Assembly (NCBI GenBank): GCA_023374025.1 | Contig: SIJG01000014.1 | Coordinates: 357,077-421,076, forward strand | Length of the DNA stretch: 64,000 nucleotides | Direction: 5' to 3' | From: Heterodera schachtii | Taxonomy: Eukaryota > Nematoda > Chromadorea > Rhabditida > Heteroderidae | Notes under the pieces: model-generated | What the model saw: only the letters and a program-made list of their open reading frames with translations | Databases searched by the model: none | What the model was told of the DNA's origin: nothing | Position numbers and translations under genes: made by a program | Shown here: in pieces, positions 36,136 to 55,488 of the stretch | How positions within the stretch are numbered: position 1 is the stretch's first letter | How the letters are laid out: every line of letters starts with the position of its first letter

Positions 36136-39100
36136 TCATTTGATGCCGGAAATGCTTCTCCTCAGGACTTTTGCCGCGTGTTTGCACGCCGCACTTTCCA
36201 CCGCTTGTTGGTAATGTTTGGCCAAGCCCTTTTGCCAGAATAAAATCACAGGCGAGTCCTAAACAGAGAAAAATTGGCCAAGTTTTTCTATGTTTTACAA
36301 ATAAGGTCTCTCATTGTTAGTGCATTATTTTTTGAAAACAAATCAATGCATTTATTAAAGTTTCTTGGTCCTTTGTTCAACTGCATTTTTTGTTAAATGG
36401 GGGGGGGGAGGGTACCAACGAAAACATTATGCGCCTTTTAAACTTTTGCTGCTAGTTAAGGCTTTCATTAATGTGCCAATTTCTGATTACTCACTTTGGG
36501 CTGACATTTGATGATGCCGATCACTCTGTTCAGATCAATCGCATTCCGTTGCTTCTTTAGTTGAAATATCAACTTGGCTTTGTTCAGCCAATCGTTCCGC
36601 GTGCTTTGAATTGCACTGGCCAAAGTGAGGTCGTTGATTATCGGATCTGTTTAAAACGAAATGCAAAATGAAAGAACTGACTTGGTCAATTACCAAGAAA
36701 AAGTTGACAATAGCGGTCAACAATGGACGGTTTCTCCTCCTTCGATCTGTGAGGAAGAGACTCAACTCTCAAATCAAAGGGTTCCAAAGAGTTGGAGCTG
36801 AAATTAAGCTGATCAGCGTCATCGACAGAAAAGCGTTCTGTTTCGCTGAGAGTGACCACAAAAACATCGGAGAGAATTTCCGACGGAATTCGCACGGAAA
36901 GAGAACAGCCGACAAAGTTATGTCTGACTTTTTAGAAGTCAAATTCAGAATAATAATATAAGAAACTCACTCATGGGGGAAAGTGTACTGCTTGGAATTC
37001 ATGGCCATTCGGACGCATCCGACGGGGACCAATTGGACGAGAGAAAGCAGAAAAAGACAACGGGCAGTCCGAGAAGCACTTCTGGCCAAAACCTAGAAAG
37101 AACCGGAGAATATTGGGAAGAGAAAAAATTTTCGGCATTAAATGTGCGGTAAGTGCCAATTGCAATTAAACAAATAAAAGAAACCCACATTAAAAAGATG
37201 GGTGGCATATATGAACAAGGGATTAAACATTGAATTTGAGGGTCAGTGGCACTCGTACACTTTCTCGAAAAAATGACACTATTTGTGGGTTTCGAATCAT
37301 GTTAAATTAATGCGAGTTTAAGGGTTTGGCAGTACCGAGAGGAGCCACGGTGGAAAAAAACTTGGGTTTTCAAAATGAAAGACAAAAATCATAAAAAAAA
37401 CAGAATAGACAACAGACCTGTCCCCCAATTACAACGTGCCAAATGAGTGTCGACAGTTCGTCGTTGCAATTTAACCGATCGACGATTATTCGCAAATTGG
37501 CCAAATGAATCAGCGATTGGCGAGGCGACAGTTGGGCGATGAGTTCCCTCTCTTCCGATGAGTCCGATTGTTCCATTTCCATTGCCTCAAATAAACGGTC
37601 ATTTTCCACTGGGACAATGAGTTTCCAATTCAATGCTCACAGTCAGCATGTCCTGAGTTGGACAACCCTCGAGAACAATGTCTTTGTCTAAGGAGAAAGT
37701 TCGAATGACGAAATCTTAGCCATCGGAAAAACCCAAAACCCACCGAGACCCTTTAACGTCTTCAGAAGGTCGAGCATTTTGCTAAAGAGGAAGAAAATGA
37801 ATCAAAATGAGAGGGAATCGCTAACGCAATAAATGATACAAAACTCTCCAAAAGTGGAAATTATTTCTAAATTTTAGGAGACCATAAAAAATCTTAAAGT
37901 GACACTTATCCCATTCAGTCCTTTTGCTGATTGGATATCCATCAATCCCAGGCCCATTTCCAGTGGGAGGGGAAGTGGGGGCACGTGCCGCCCCTCCCCC
38001 TTTTTCAGAGGAAAAAGAAACAAATTTTGAAAATTTTCCATTTTTTGCACTTTCTCATTCGCTTGAGCCCTCTAAATTTGATTTACCTGTGCAGGTGCTC
38101 AAAGATCTGCTCCGAGTCGGTGATCACCTTCAGACTTCGCTTCGTGTCCACGGTGTGTTGCATTGGGTAGAAATGGTGCGGCAGCCAATGCTGCGGCCCT
38201 TTGGAGGAGTGCGAAACATTGGAGGCGAGTCGCAATTCGCTGTCCCTTTGCTGTTCCAATGCGAAAAAGGCACCCGTCCGATGCTAAAAACGAAAATAAA
38301 GGATAAAAAATAAAAGAATGATCGCCTGCAAATCGCCAATGATTTCTCCTAATTTGTGGACCAAGAAGTCGTAATTGCGCAAGAGCAACAGTTTGTCCGC
38401 ACTGATCACGACCAGCGAACAGTACCGGTGAAAGCCCCGTGCCCTGGCATCCTTCAGCCTAAAAAGGACGAATGAAAGGTTAAAAATGACATTTTTGGGG
38501 AGGGAATTAATGAATGGATAAATGGGCACCTGAATATGTAGGACAATGTGTACCAATGTTCATCATCCCCAAACAGAACGATGCCATCCCTTTCAGTGAA
38601 GTCGCGCACATTGCCAATTCTTTGGTCGCACTTCGGGCGAAAGTCACTGCTCGAAGAGGAAGGCGACGCATCTTCAATGTCAATTTAATGATTATTAAAA
38701 AAAGGATGACCAAAGTTGTGAGAAAATAGCAGCCAAACTATTGGATTCTGAGTGGAAAGCTGCCGAGCCCCATGGAGACGACTTTTTCCGGCAGTTTTTA
38801 CAATGTTTTTTTTAATTTTTGAGACAGAACCAGAATCGGCGGTGCCAATTGCCGCCGACGGAGAGAATTGGAAGGAGTAAAGTCAAAAAATGATAAATCG
38901 AGCAAATTGAAAAAATCCTAATAAACTGGAGGTCAATGGTGCCCATGGGATCATCATCTGGATTTTTAAAAATTTGGACGACATTGTTCACGGGGGCTTA
39001 GCTTTTTTTCGATAATTCATAGTTACCGATGTGATTTGAATGCGAGCGGTCCGTCGTTGGAAGAGGCACCGATATTTCGACACTCAAAGATCGGAGGGAT

Positions 39101-39938
39101 GCCTGCCTCAGAAGATGACCAAGTCTTTCGTTTCTTGGCACCTGAATTCAGTAAAATATGTGTAATTAATTCTGAAAAAAGCAGAAAAATCACTCAAAGT
39201 TTTGGTGGGAAATCGGCCATATGAAATTCGTTGCCAATTTCGGATCCCAAAAGTGCAAAAATAGACGCTAAACTATGATTGGCTAGCTTCGTTGCCCATT
39301 TTCACCTGTGTGCTGATGTAACTGATCTCCGCATCGCCGTCTTTGGACATCAGCCCAACGCCGTGCTCAAAGGACGAACACGCGGCACAGCGTGCCTCGT
39401 CGTCCACCACTTCGTTGTCGGCAAAAAAATCCGTGAAAAGCCGAGGCGACTCGGCCGCATTGCCATCGCCGTCACAATCTTGACAATGCACAAAGGACGA
39501 AGTTGAAGCTAAACGTTTAAGATGTTTGAAAGTGAATTCAAATATATTTTTTTCTCCAAAATTATTCATATACTTTTGAAGTAGTTTCAATTTTAAATAA
39601 AAACCAAAAAAGTATTTCCCTAAAATTTTGTAATTTAGAAATGTATTTGTATATGAATGTCGAGATAACGAAAAGAAAAAAAAGATAATAAAAAAATATT
39701 TCTTGGTTAAGTAAACCAAAAATGCTTCCAGGAATGAATTTTCACGACCCCAAAAATCACGGAAAAGCAGACGTTGCTGCTGTTGAGGCTGGTGATCATT
39801 AACAATTGGACCTCCCATTGAATTCGCACTGTTTGGTCGAGGAAGCTCACAATTTCGCATCGGTTGGCATACGACCACAACTCGAGAGCCATGGTTCTCA
39901 CAAAAGTAACAGAGGGCAACGGCTGTTTGCATTGTCAT
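36136..39938 (-). CDS. flcn-1: Folliculin (FLCN)
   Basis: The start at 39938-39936 gives MTMQTAVALCYFCENHGSRV, matching the folliculin N-terminus. Then follow a cysteine pair with ISYISTQ (ARCAACSSFEHGVGLMSKDG), VPRNERLGHLLRQASLRSLS, and the longin-domain stretch ERDGIVLFGDDEHWYTLSYI, FRLKDARARGFHRYCSLVVI. The DENN part shows DKDIVLEGCPTQDML, LSTLIWHVVIGGQ, VQLVPVGCVRMAMNSKQYTF, VRIPSEILSDVFVVTLSE, RNDWLNKAKLIFQLKK and DSPVILFWQKGLAKHYQQ, ending SISGIK. Folliculin with FNIP is a GAP for RagC/D at the lysosome and controls TFEB/HLH-30 localisation and TORC1. One intron (38325-38284) has a GC donor. Exons are many and short; the in-frame stretch inside 39770-39530 is probably intron. Confidence 0.92.
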
Positions 39939-41339
39939 CGAAACTAAAAATGAAAATTAAACAAAAAATGAAAAAACGGAAAGCAAAAAAAAAAAAGAAA
40001 AGGGCGGGGGCAGAGGGTTGATTTAAATTATTACACTCACTTTGTTTGTGCACTCACAAAAGGTCAAACCCAGCAGGGTCAGTACAGACAAAACATTACG
40101 CCAAAAATGAGTAGCGCGCTATTTCAAAAACATCAAATGATCACTGATCACTGCTTTTTATGCCGCTAATATTTTTGCTAATGATTCTAATCCAAAAGTG
40201 ATTCTTGTAACATTACAACAACCCAAATTATTAGCATTTGCAAATTTAATTACGCCATTAGAATAATTCCCAAAATATCTGTTTTTCTCCTCTGCATAAG
40301 GCTATACCGTATGATGGAGATACTGTAATTTAGGAGCACAAAAATTACAAAAGTTTGAACTTTCAGCTTTATAGGCCACAATATACTGCACAAGGAATAA
40401 AACATTCCCTAAAAACAATTATTTCAATGAATTGTTTGAATTTCGGAATTCGTTTCTGTGGATTTTCCCCTTCCGTCCGTTTATTTCCTTTCGATCACTT
40501 TTCTTTCCTTTTCCTTTTGCTCTTTTTGCCCCATGCCCATTAAATGAATGATTCACACATTCTCCAATTTTCCCCCTCTTCTCTCCCATCAGTGCTTTTT
40601 TGTCCTTTTTTGCTAATGTGCCTCATGTTCCGCTCTTCATTCACTCCTTCCCCCGTCTTTGCTGCGTTTGGCTAACTTTATGTGTTTGCGCATCCGTCGT
40701 CGTGGATGGACGGATGAATGCCGGGGGATGGGGGGAAGGGGGGGGGGGCTTTTAGGTGTGGCGGGGGGGGGGGGGGGGGCGACGGTCGCGGTCGTTCTGC
40801 GCTCCGCTCAATTGAGCCATCTTCCGCCACCGATGGCGGCAGACCAAATGGTGGCTGCTGATGAGGGAAGGGAAGAGGACATTCGCACTCCCATCACACC
40901 ATCCGATGAACAGGAGAAGCAGTTCAGTGTACAAAAAGACGGATGGCGCTGGGAGCGAATCAACCGAAGGGACGGACGAGCGGCGGTTTATGGAATGGCG
41001 GCGGAGGGGGCGGGGGAGGGGCGCGTGGGAATGCGTTTTTTGCAACGTTCCCCCCCCCCCCCCCCCGCCGCCCCTCCCCGCGCCATCTCTCCGCTGTGCC
41101 ACCCGCCCCCGCCAATCCCAGCCCATCGCCATTTTCTTCTTAGATTCATTGTTATTTGTGATCCGATTCGGGAAATGGAAACGGCAACGAGGCTAAAATG
41201 ATCGAATTGAAGCATAAATAAGTGTAAAGCTTTTGCTTTATTAAACTTTTGCCTCTTTTCCATTTATAGTTTTGTCTTCTCGAGTATTTGACCTTTTCTA
41301 CTCGCTTTATCCCTTAAGTCACTCTGCACCTCACTTTCC

Positions 41340-41430
41340 CCCACTCCTCTCTCTCCCTCTCTTTCTCTCTCTCTCTCATTTCCTCTCTCTCCCTCATTTC
41401 CCCTCTCTCTCTCTCTCTCTCTCCATCCTG
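41340..41430. repeat. CT microsatellite block
   Basis: Repeated ctctctctct blocks separated by short cccatttcc or ccctcatttcc spacers; almost pure pyrimidine on the plus strand. Confidence 0.85.
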
Positions 41431-43169
41431 TGTTCCCCCCTCTCCTTTCTCTTCCTCCTTTGTGATTCACTACATATATCCACAGTAGGATTTAACGGAT
41501 TTCCTTCCGCTTCCCCCCCCCCCCATCCCTCCATAATCGCCTTCACATCTGCCGACATGGACCACGGTGGACAATCGGAATCTGCTGATTGTGAAATGAA
41601 TGTGGGGAGAAAGGGGGGGGGGGAGAAGCTGACTCATTTCTTCCGATGCTTCTCCCCCCCCCCCTTTTTTTTGCACTTTGCCTTTCTCTCTTCTCCTAAT
41701 TTCCCCCCTAAATGTTTAATAATTTCAAATTTGTCCTTTCCCCTTTGGCCACTTTCCCACAGCTCCTTTTGGTCATTTTCGTCCCTCCCACTCGCACCTA
41801 AAAACATCTTTTCTCATGTCAATTTGCACCTTTTCTTCCCCTTTCTCTGTGAACTTCGCCCCTTTCCTCCTTCCCCCCCCCCGTTTTGCCAAATGCCTTT
41901 GCTCTTTGGAAATGGGAGTTTTTTTGGCGTGGGAACGGGCCGTGGTCTGCGGTCGGTCGATCGGAGCGGCGGGTGGGATGAGGCGAAGGGGGCGGGGGGG
42001 GGGGCGCGAGGCTGAGGAGACGATGGGACGGGGTGAGGGAGGGGGGGGGGGGGGGGGGGAGGGGGGAGGGGGAGGAGGGCGGCGCATGGAAAAGGGATCA
42101 TTTGCTGTTGCTGATTTGATTTGACTCTCCGCCCCTCCCCCCCCCCCCCCCCGCTTTTAAGCCTCTCTCAGCTGTTCCGCTTCTCTCTTTTCCCGCAAAA
42201 TCCCCACGGTAATTTCCTCAAAGGTCCGTCCGTTACGGTAATTATAATCAAATAGAACGGACGGCGGTCGCCACGGACCGTTCTTTTGCTATTGTTTTGG
42301 ATTGTCCAAACAATTACAGAGAAAGAGAAGAAAATGCTCAAAACAATTAAAAAACTTCGCCTTTTGAATTTAATTTAATTTTTTCTTTTTAAAAATTAAT
42401 TTTTCATTAAAATTTATTTGTGTTGAGAAGCATCGCTTTCTTTGTTGTTCTCTTATTTATCAGTGTGCCTTTATCGCTAATTTTGCTACGATAACAAAAA
42501 ATGCGATAAATCAAGTGATTTTATGGCGGCATGAAACTTTTGCGAGTGTTACCCAACCGATCACTTTTAATTGCGTGCATTTTGCTGTTAATGAAACGGA
42601 CCTTCTGAAATGCGGGAAAACTACCGTAAAACACCGTAAAAAAGTTCAAAATTCGTCTCAGTTCCGCTTTTTTTTTCTTTTTTCCGCTTTTTTTTCTCTT
42701 TTAATTGGTGCCTTTTTGGACAGACTTTCATTTTATTTATGACCACAAAATGTTTCCCCTTTAATATTCTTTTTTTTAAACTTTCCTTATTAATTCATTG
42801 AATAACGTGTAACTGAAGAAAAAAAGTTCAAAGCGAAGAGAAATGGCGCCGCGCCGTTCACTTTCCCAAGGCGAAAATTAACAGAAAAAGGAAGCAGAGA
42901 AAGCAGAAAGTATTCATTCATTTGTGAACAGAAAGAGAGACAATAAAATGAAGGGAAAGCGGCGAAAGGAAAGGCGCGGCAAAGGCCGCGCAATGGGAGG
43001 AGGACACAATTATTATCAATTAAGACAAATGATCAAAGCGGCATTTTAAATGCCAAAAATTGTGGATGGTCCCTCCCCTTTCCGCTTCAAATATTTTGCT
43101 TTTCCATTTGCTATGTGAAGCTGCTTAGAAGGGAAAATGAGTTTAGGGAAGTGGGGAAAGCTAAGTGAT

Positions 43170-43460
43170 TGATTTGGGTGGGGGGGGAGGGGAGGGGTAG
43201 CGAGTGATTGAGGGTTTGGGGGGGGAGGGGAGGGGTTGGATTGGGGCGGGTGGTTGAACAGCAGCAAAGAGGGGGAGGGGAGGGCGGGAGGGGGGGGGGG
43301 GGTTTGATTGAACAACGGGCGAGGGGGGGGGGGGAGTCTCCGCCCACCCATCCCCGCCCCCACTCCTATCATTCCCCCCCCCCCCCCCTTCACATACAGT
43401 CCCCCCCCCCCCCCTCATTTCTCCACACGACCATTCCCCCCCCCCCCCCCCCCGTAAATA
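43170..43460. repeat. Dense run of poly-G then poly-C tracts
   Basis: From 43178 to 43335 the plus strand carries at least seven G tracts of 5 to 13; from 43372 to 43453 it carries at least three C tracts of 12 to 17. Both strands can thus form G-quadruplex-type structures, and the two halves could pair with each other. Confidence 0.85.
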
Positions 43461-43611
43461 ATCCCATTCGTCCCGTCATTTAGCTTCACAACTGCCCCTG
43501 CTGCTGTTCTCGTCGTGCTTCTCTCCTTTTTGCTTTAACATCATTGTCCTTCCTTTCTTTACCCCCCCCCCCCCTTTTCCATTACTTTTTCCCTTTTCGC
43601 TTCCTTTTCTA

Positions 43612-46203
43612 ATGATGAACAGTTCCAATGTTCTGTCCTCGTTACGTCTTCACAATCCCTTCCAAAATGTTTCTCAAGTTCACTCTTCCCCAGGTCAGTC
43701 TGCCTTTTCGCTTTTCGTCCATCGCTTCTCCTCAAATCGAACTCTCTTTTCTCAGTGGACTTCAACAAAATGCTGCTGTTCAACAACGGTTCTTCGTCTG
43801 TCCCTTTTGCGAGTGTTCCGCGACAGTCGCCGAGCCCGGAATGTCCGAATGTCGGACAAATGGGGCGAAGGGTCAGCAGGGGGGGGGGGGTAATTAGAAA
43901 CAAAAAGAAAAGCCCAATTAATTGCTGATAATAATTAATTAATTAATTAGTCACTTCCCTCGCTTTTGTTGTACATCTTACACATATTTCACGAAATGTC
44001 CTTCTCTCACTCATTTTTTTGAATTATTTGCCACCAAATTTCTTTCGGCGCCCCCCCCCCCCCTTCACAAATCAGTGACTCATTAACAAAACACAATAAC
44101 CTTTCTTTCTTTCTTTCTTTATCCCTTTCTTTGTTCGGGGGGAGGGGGCAAAGTCAAATTTGGAATCATTTGAATTGCATTTTTAGGTGATGGGACTGAA
44201 ATGGCCAAAACAAAACAAAAAATTAATTGGCCAATGCCTTTTAAAAAATCAGCAAAAATTGAGAAGTGAAAATTTGAAGGTTATTTGGCTAAAAGATAAT
44301 CGAGAAAAAACAAAAGAGGACAAATTCAGCAAAAGAAACCGATGATGGAAAGGAAACGGAGGGCGCGGATCAACGCGTGTTTTGATCAATTGAAGGAAGT
44401 GCTGCTGCACTCGGACATGCAGCAGAAGTGAGGGGGGGGGGGCAAATGGGGACGAATTGGGGAGAAAATGGACAATCGGAGCAAAAGACATTTAAAAATG
44501 GGAAAAGTTTGGCATGGATTTGACGGGGAAAAAATCCATCAGAGAAAGGATAAGCAAATGATAATCTGTGATTGGACCGGTTGAGAATACTTTTTGATTT
44601 TACTGTTTGAGCATTTTCAGCAGCAAATTGGAAAAAGCGGACATTTTGGAGAAAACGGTGACTTTCGTTCGGCTGCTCCAACAACAGAACGTTCATCTGC
44701 AGCAGCAGAACGCGCGACTCCACCAACAGCTGCAGCAGCTGCTCCACTGCTCCGAGCCGACGGCGATTGCCTTACGCGACGGAGTTCAAAAGGGGGTCCG
44801 TCCGTAATTGGCCAATTAATTAATTAATTCCCTTTTCCGTTGGCCAACAATTAGCAATTTGATCATATGCTCCCATTTTGTCTCAGATTTCTCTCTCTGT
44901 AATGGCCACCATCGACTTGTTTTCCGGCTTCCCGTTTTTCACTCCCGAACTTTGCCATCGACTGAAGGAGGAGGTGCCGAAAAAAGTGGCAACAGTTGCA
45001 GCGGACATTTTCAGCCCAACGCCAACTCCGACATTGGCACTGAACAGTGCCATTCAACAACAACAAAACAGTGCGTTTATGCCGTCCTCAAAAGGTGTTT
45101 AAGCATTGACTGATCGTTCTGACCACAGACTAATAAGTCCAAATGGAAAATGAGTAATTCAGCAAGCGCTTTGGCGCCATCGCCTGTCCGCTTCGTGTTC
45201 ACTTCTGCGCCATCCTCCGTCCCCTCCTCCTCAGTGCCATTTCCGATGGTTCGTCCTCCGCTGACTTTGCCGAATTGCTTATGGCCTCTTATGAATTGCC
45301 AAGCATTTGGATGGACAGCAGAAGCAGAAGGACAGAAGCAAAAAAGTGAAGAGAAAAAGCATTGGGGAGAAGAGGAGGAAAAGGGTAAAAGAGGGAGCGG
45401 AAGAAATGCAAAACGAAGAAAATTTAGGACAAAAAGTGAGGGGGGAGAGAAAAACTGATCAGAGTGCCGGGAGGACTGATCGGCGGGAAGAAGCATCTGA
45501 GACGGAGCCCGGCACACCAGACAACCCGGCGGAGGAGATTGAGGTGGACGTGGAGAGTGTTGAGAAGATAAGTGACGAAACTCAGAGAGAGGGAGCCAAG
45601 GAGGAGCAAGACAGTGGGGTCAGTTGGAAATGAGAGGGGACTGATCAAAAATGGGGAGAAAATGGAACGAGGAGACTGATCAAAAATGGGGAGAAAAGGG
45701 AACGAGGAGACTGATCAAAAATGGGGAAGGGGAGAGGAGGGAGGGGACTGATCAAAATTGGGGAGAAAAGGGAACGAGGAGACTGATCAAAAATGGGGAA
45801 GGGGAGAGGAGGGAGGGGACTGATCAAAATTGGGGAGAAAAGGGAACGAGGAGACTGATCAAAATGGGGAAGGGGAGAGGAGGGAGGGGACTGATCAAAA
45901 TTGGGGAAGGGGAGAGGAGGGAGGGGACTGATCAAAATTGGGGAAGGGGAGAGTAGGGAGGGGACTGATCAAAATTGGGGAGAAAAGGGAACGAGGAGAC
46001 TGATCAAAAATGGGAGAGATAAACTTCGAAATTTATGAATTTGTTAATTTCAGGTGTTCAGTGAAAACTCCGAAGCACTGAATAGCCGAAAAACGAAATT
46101 GACAGAAGACCCGGCGAAGGCGAAAATTGGAAGGAAGCGAAGAAAGCGAATGGACGGGAGCATTTGGACGGTGGAATCAGTGCTGGACAGAGAAGAAGAA
46201 TGA
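43612..46203 (+). CDS. Hairy/HES-like bHLH transcription factor
   Basis: Exons join in phase: 43612-43693, 43756-43871, 44187-44279, 44330-44427, 44621 to about 44795, about 44887-45096, then two or three more, the last 46054-46203. After a Ser/Asn-rich N-terminus comes the bHLH: KKPMMERKRRARINACFDQL, KEVLLHSDMQQN and SKLEKADILEKTVTFVRLLQ. The basic-region RARIN and the second helix SKLEKADILEKTV are typical of the Hairy/Enhancer-of-split class. In place of an obvious Orange domain there is a glutamine-rich coiled stretch and TPELCHRLKEEVPKKVATVA. The C-terminal half is highly charged (Lys/Glu-rich) and ends ESVLDREEE; no WRPW Groucho-binding motif is seen. Such factors repress transcription in neural and epidermal patterning; nematode LIN-22 is the nearest candidate. 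The joins between 45096 and 45310 are the least certain. Confidence 0.8.
45638..46018. repeat. Intronic minisatellite, about 11 units of 35-37 bp
   Basis: Each unit begins gactgatcaaaa. Two subtypes occur: A continues ttggggagaaaagggaacga and B continues ttggggaaggggagagg. The order is roughly A A B A B A B B B A, with a truncated last unit. The array fills the intron 45619-46053, whose donor GTCAGT and TTTCAG acceptor join two in-phase exons. Confidence 0.9.
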
Positions 46204-48437
46204 GCGGAGGGATGGCAGACAATGGGAGGAAATGATGGAAATCAAACACGGCACAACCATTCGAAAACCCAAATAAGAAAGGGCCTTTTGCCATTGTCCG
46301 CCGTTTCCCAATTATTCCCAAATGCTTTTCCCCCTCTCCCTCCATTGCTTAAACCTCTCTTTGTTAGCCTTTGCCTTTTCCTTTTTGACTGTGCCATTCG
46401 CTCCCCCCCCCCCCCTCCGCTGCTTTTCTCCATTTTCACATTCCCATGCCCATCTTTCCATTTTCTTTATCTGTGCTTCCGACAGTTTGCCTGCATTATC
46501 AGTGTGGGAATGGATCGTTTGGGAAAGAGCGATCGACGCGCTTTCCAATCACTGCCATTGGTCAAAGGTCGATAAAGTGAGGGATTCAATTTCAATTTGA
46601 TTGGGGGAGGGACTCACGGATAAATTGGCCTTTTGATACAGCAAAAAATGTTCAAATTCATCGCACTGCTCCCCAATTAATCTTCCCATTCGCATGTTTG
46701 GCAACTGAATTGGGGTGGATAATCGGCGGGAAGAGCAAAGAGCAGAAGAGACATTTGGGGGGGGGGGGGAAGAACGATTAATCGGTGCGCAAACGGAAAA
46801 GAAAAAGTTAGAGATGATTTTTGGGGGGGGGGGGGGGTAAAGTGTGGGAACGATGGCAAAACTATTTGGGGGAAAGGGGGAATGTTTACACTTTTATGTG
46901 CCGCCGAAAGGATTAATCTGACGGAAGTTAGGAGGGGGGGGGGGGGGGAGGCGCAACAGAAAATTGCCGAATTAAAAGACAAATTCCCCCGAGGCGAATT
47001 GGGAGAGGAACGGGCAAAACTCTTCCGTTTTCACTCCATCCCCCTTTTGGGAGGCCGTCAATTCATGGCCCTAATTAATGCCGTCCATTTTCGCACTTTT
47101 TTCCTCCTTTTCGCGCAATTTGCCCGCGGCATTTCCCATGGGATTCGTTTCGCTTCACAATGACTTCAAAGGGATAAATTACCTTCGACGGATTTGAACA
47201 TTTTGCGCCGATTAATTCCTTTGTGCTCACTTCGCAGTGTCCTCCAGTTGCACCGATTGGCACTTTGAAATGCCGACAATCGCCCCTTCCCCCCCCCCCC
47301 CTCGCCACTTTTATTTTCTCTCCTCCCTAATCACCTTTTTTCTTCCTTTTCCTCTTTTCTCTCTCTCTCTCTCTCTCCTCCCTTCGCTGTCCCAACTTTC
47401 CCATGCCCTTTTCTCCCTTTTTCTCTCCCCCTTTTTTTCTAGCGTTCCTCGGCCCATTTAATGTGTGCTATTTCGTTCGTTACACACATAAAAACCATCA
47501 AAAAGGGCGTTATATAAAAAATTATTAAATGAAAATTTTTAACAAAAATTTCCTAACTGCTCAAAAGCAACCAAATTTTAATTCTTGAGATTACCGATAG
47601 CCCTACATAAGAGTTCGCTATTAGCCTGCAAAATTACAAAAAATTTGAAGTTGGAACAAACTTATGGCCAAAAGTACACCAGGGCCCAGGTTTTCAAACA
47701 TTTTGCTCATAATTTTTTTCGAAACAGCGAAATTTTGCAAATTAAAAGAAAAAAATATACATAGAGCTATCGTGTGCTATGAAGAAAATAAAAAATTATA
47801 ACTAAAATTTTCTCGTTAAACATAAAATAATTTTGATCATGAAAAATTCTGACTAGAACTTTCTTTGAACCAACAAAATGAAGTAATCTTGATATAATTC
47901 GTTAGTCCTAAGTGTTTTCTACTAGCCTGCAAACTTTCAAAAAATTTGGCTAAGATTCAGAAAAGTTATGGCCAAAAATGTTTTTAAACCTGGTTTCTTG
48001 AGTACTTTTTGCCATAAGTTTGTTCAAACTTTACGATTTTTTTTGAATTTAGGTGAACTAATAGAGAACTCTTAAGGGCTATCGAATGTTATCAAAAATT
48101 AAAAATTTGTTGCTTTTGAGCAAAATTAATAATTTTTTTTTATATAAATTTTCATTTAACGACTCGGCACCATTTAATGTCTCTTTTTCAGTGGGGCCGA
48201 ACTACGCACAATTGTAAATGAAATCACAGAATATATTTATCAAAATCATTTTGAGTAAAAACATTCCCTTCCCTCTGCTCCTTTCCCTCCCTTTTCTTAT
48301 CACACTTTTCCCTAATTGTTCCTCTTAAATGCCTCTTAATTTGTTTCTAATCGCCGTTCCGTCTGTGTCCCTTTTTTCATTATTAAATCTTTTCTCATAA
48401 AAAAGTAAATTATTTCCCTTAACAAATTCGTTCAAAA
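46204..48437. other. Intergenic region
   Basis: The left part (46204-47460) is pyrimidine-rich with C or G runs (46404-46415, 46757-46768, 46824-46837, 46934-46947, 47290-47301) and a CT microsatellite (47358-47378). The open frames there are compositional. The right part holds the inverted repeat listed separately. The last 250 nt before 48438 should include the ABCC promoter. Confidence 0.55.
47513..48170. repeat. Inverted-repeat element of a dispersed family
   Basis: Arms of about 180 nt (47513-47700 and about 47985-48165) are imperfect reverse complements. The left arm holds ctgctcaaaagcaaccaaat, cgatagccctacataagagt and acttatggccaaaa. The right arm holds tttttgccataagtttgttc, actcttaagggctatcga and ttgttgcttttgagcaaaa. 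A further copy of the core lies between them (about 47860-47980). Related cores occur near 2530-2600, 6650-6780 and 62755-62820. Confidence 0.75.

Positions 48438-55488
<7,051 letters not shown>

Larger units (their letters stand above)
39939..43611. other. Long low-complexity intergenic region
   Basis: This stretch between folliculin and the HES-like gene has no supported gene. It includes G or C runs (40739-40748, 40764-40780, 41050-41068, 41512-41524, 42041-42060, 42139-42153), a CT microsatellite block (41340-41430), a run of tandem G/C tracts (43170-43460) and AT-rich DNA (42340-42500). Long open frames here are Pro/Gly/Ser/Arg-biased and appear on both strands. The promoters of both flanking genes should lie within it. 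Confidence 0.55.

Noticed and set aside
40659..42124. Long plus- and minus-strand frames of up to 247 codons
   Set aside because: They translate CT microsatellites and G/C runs, with frames open on both strands at once.
45651..45956. 101-codon frames on both strands inside the HES-like gene
   Set aside because: They are translations of the minisatellite within an intron.
46882..47163. 93-codon plus-strand frame after the HES-like gene
   Set aside because: Spans a G run and has no domain or splice support.
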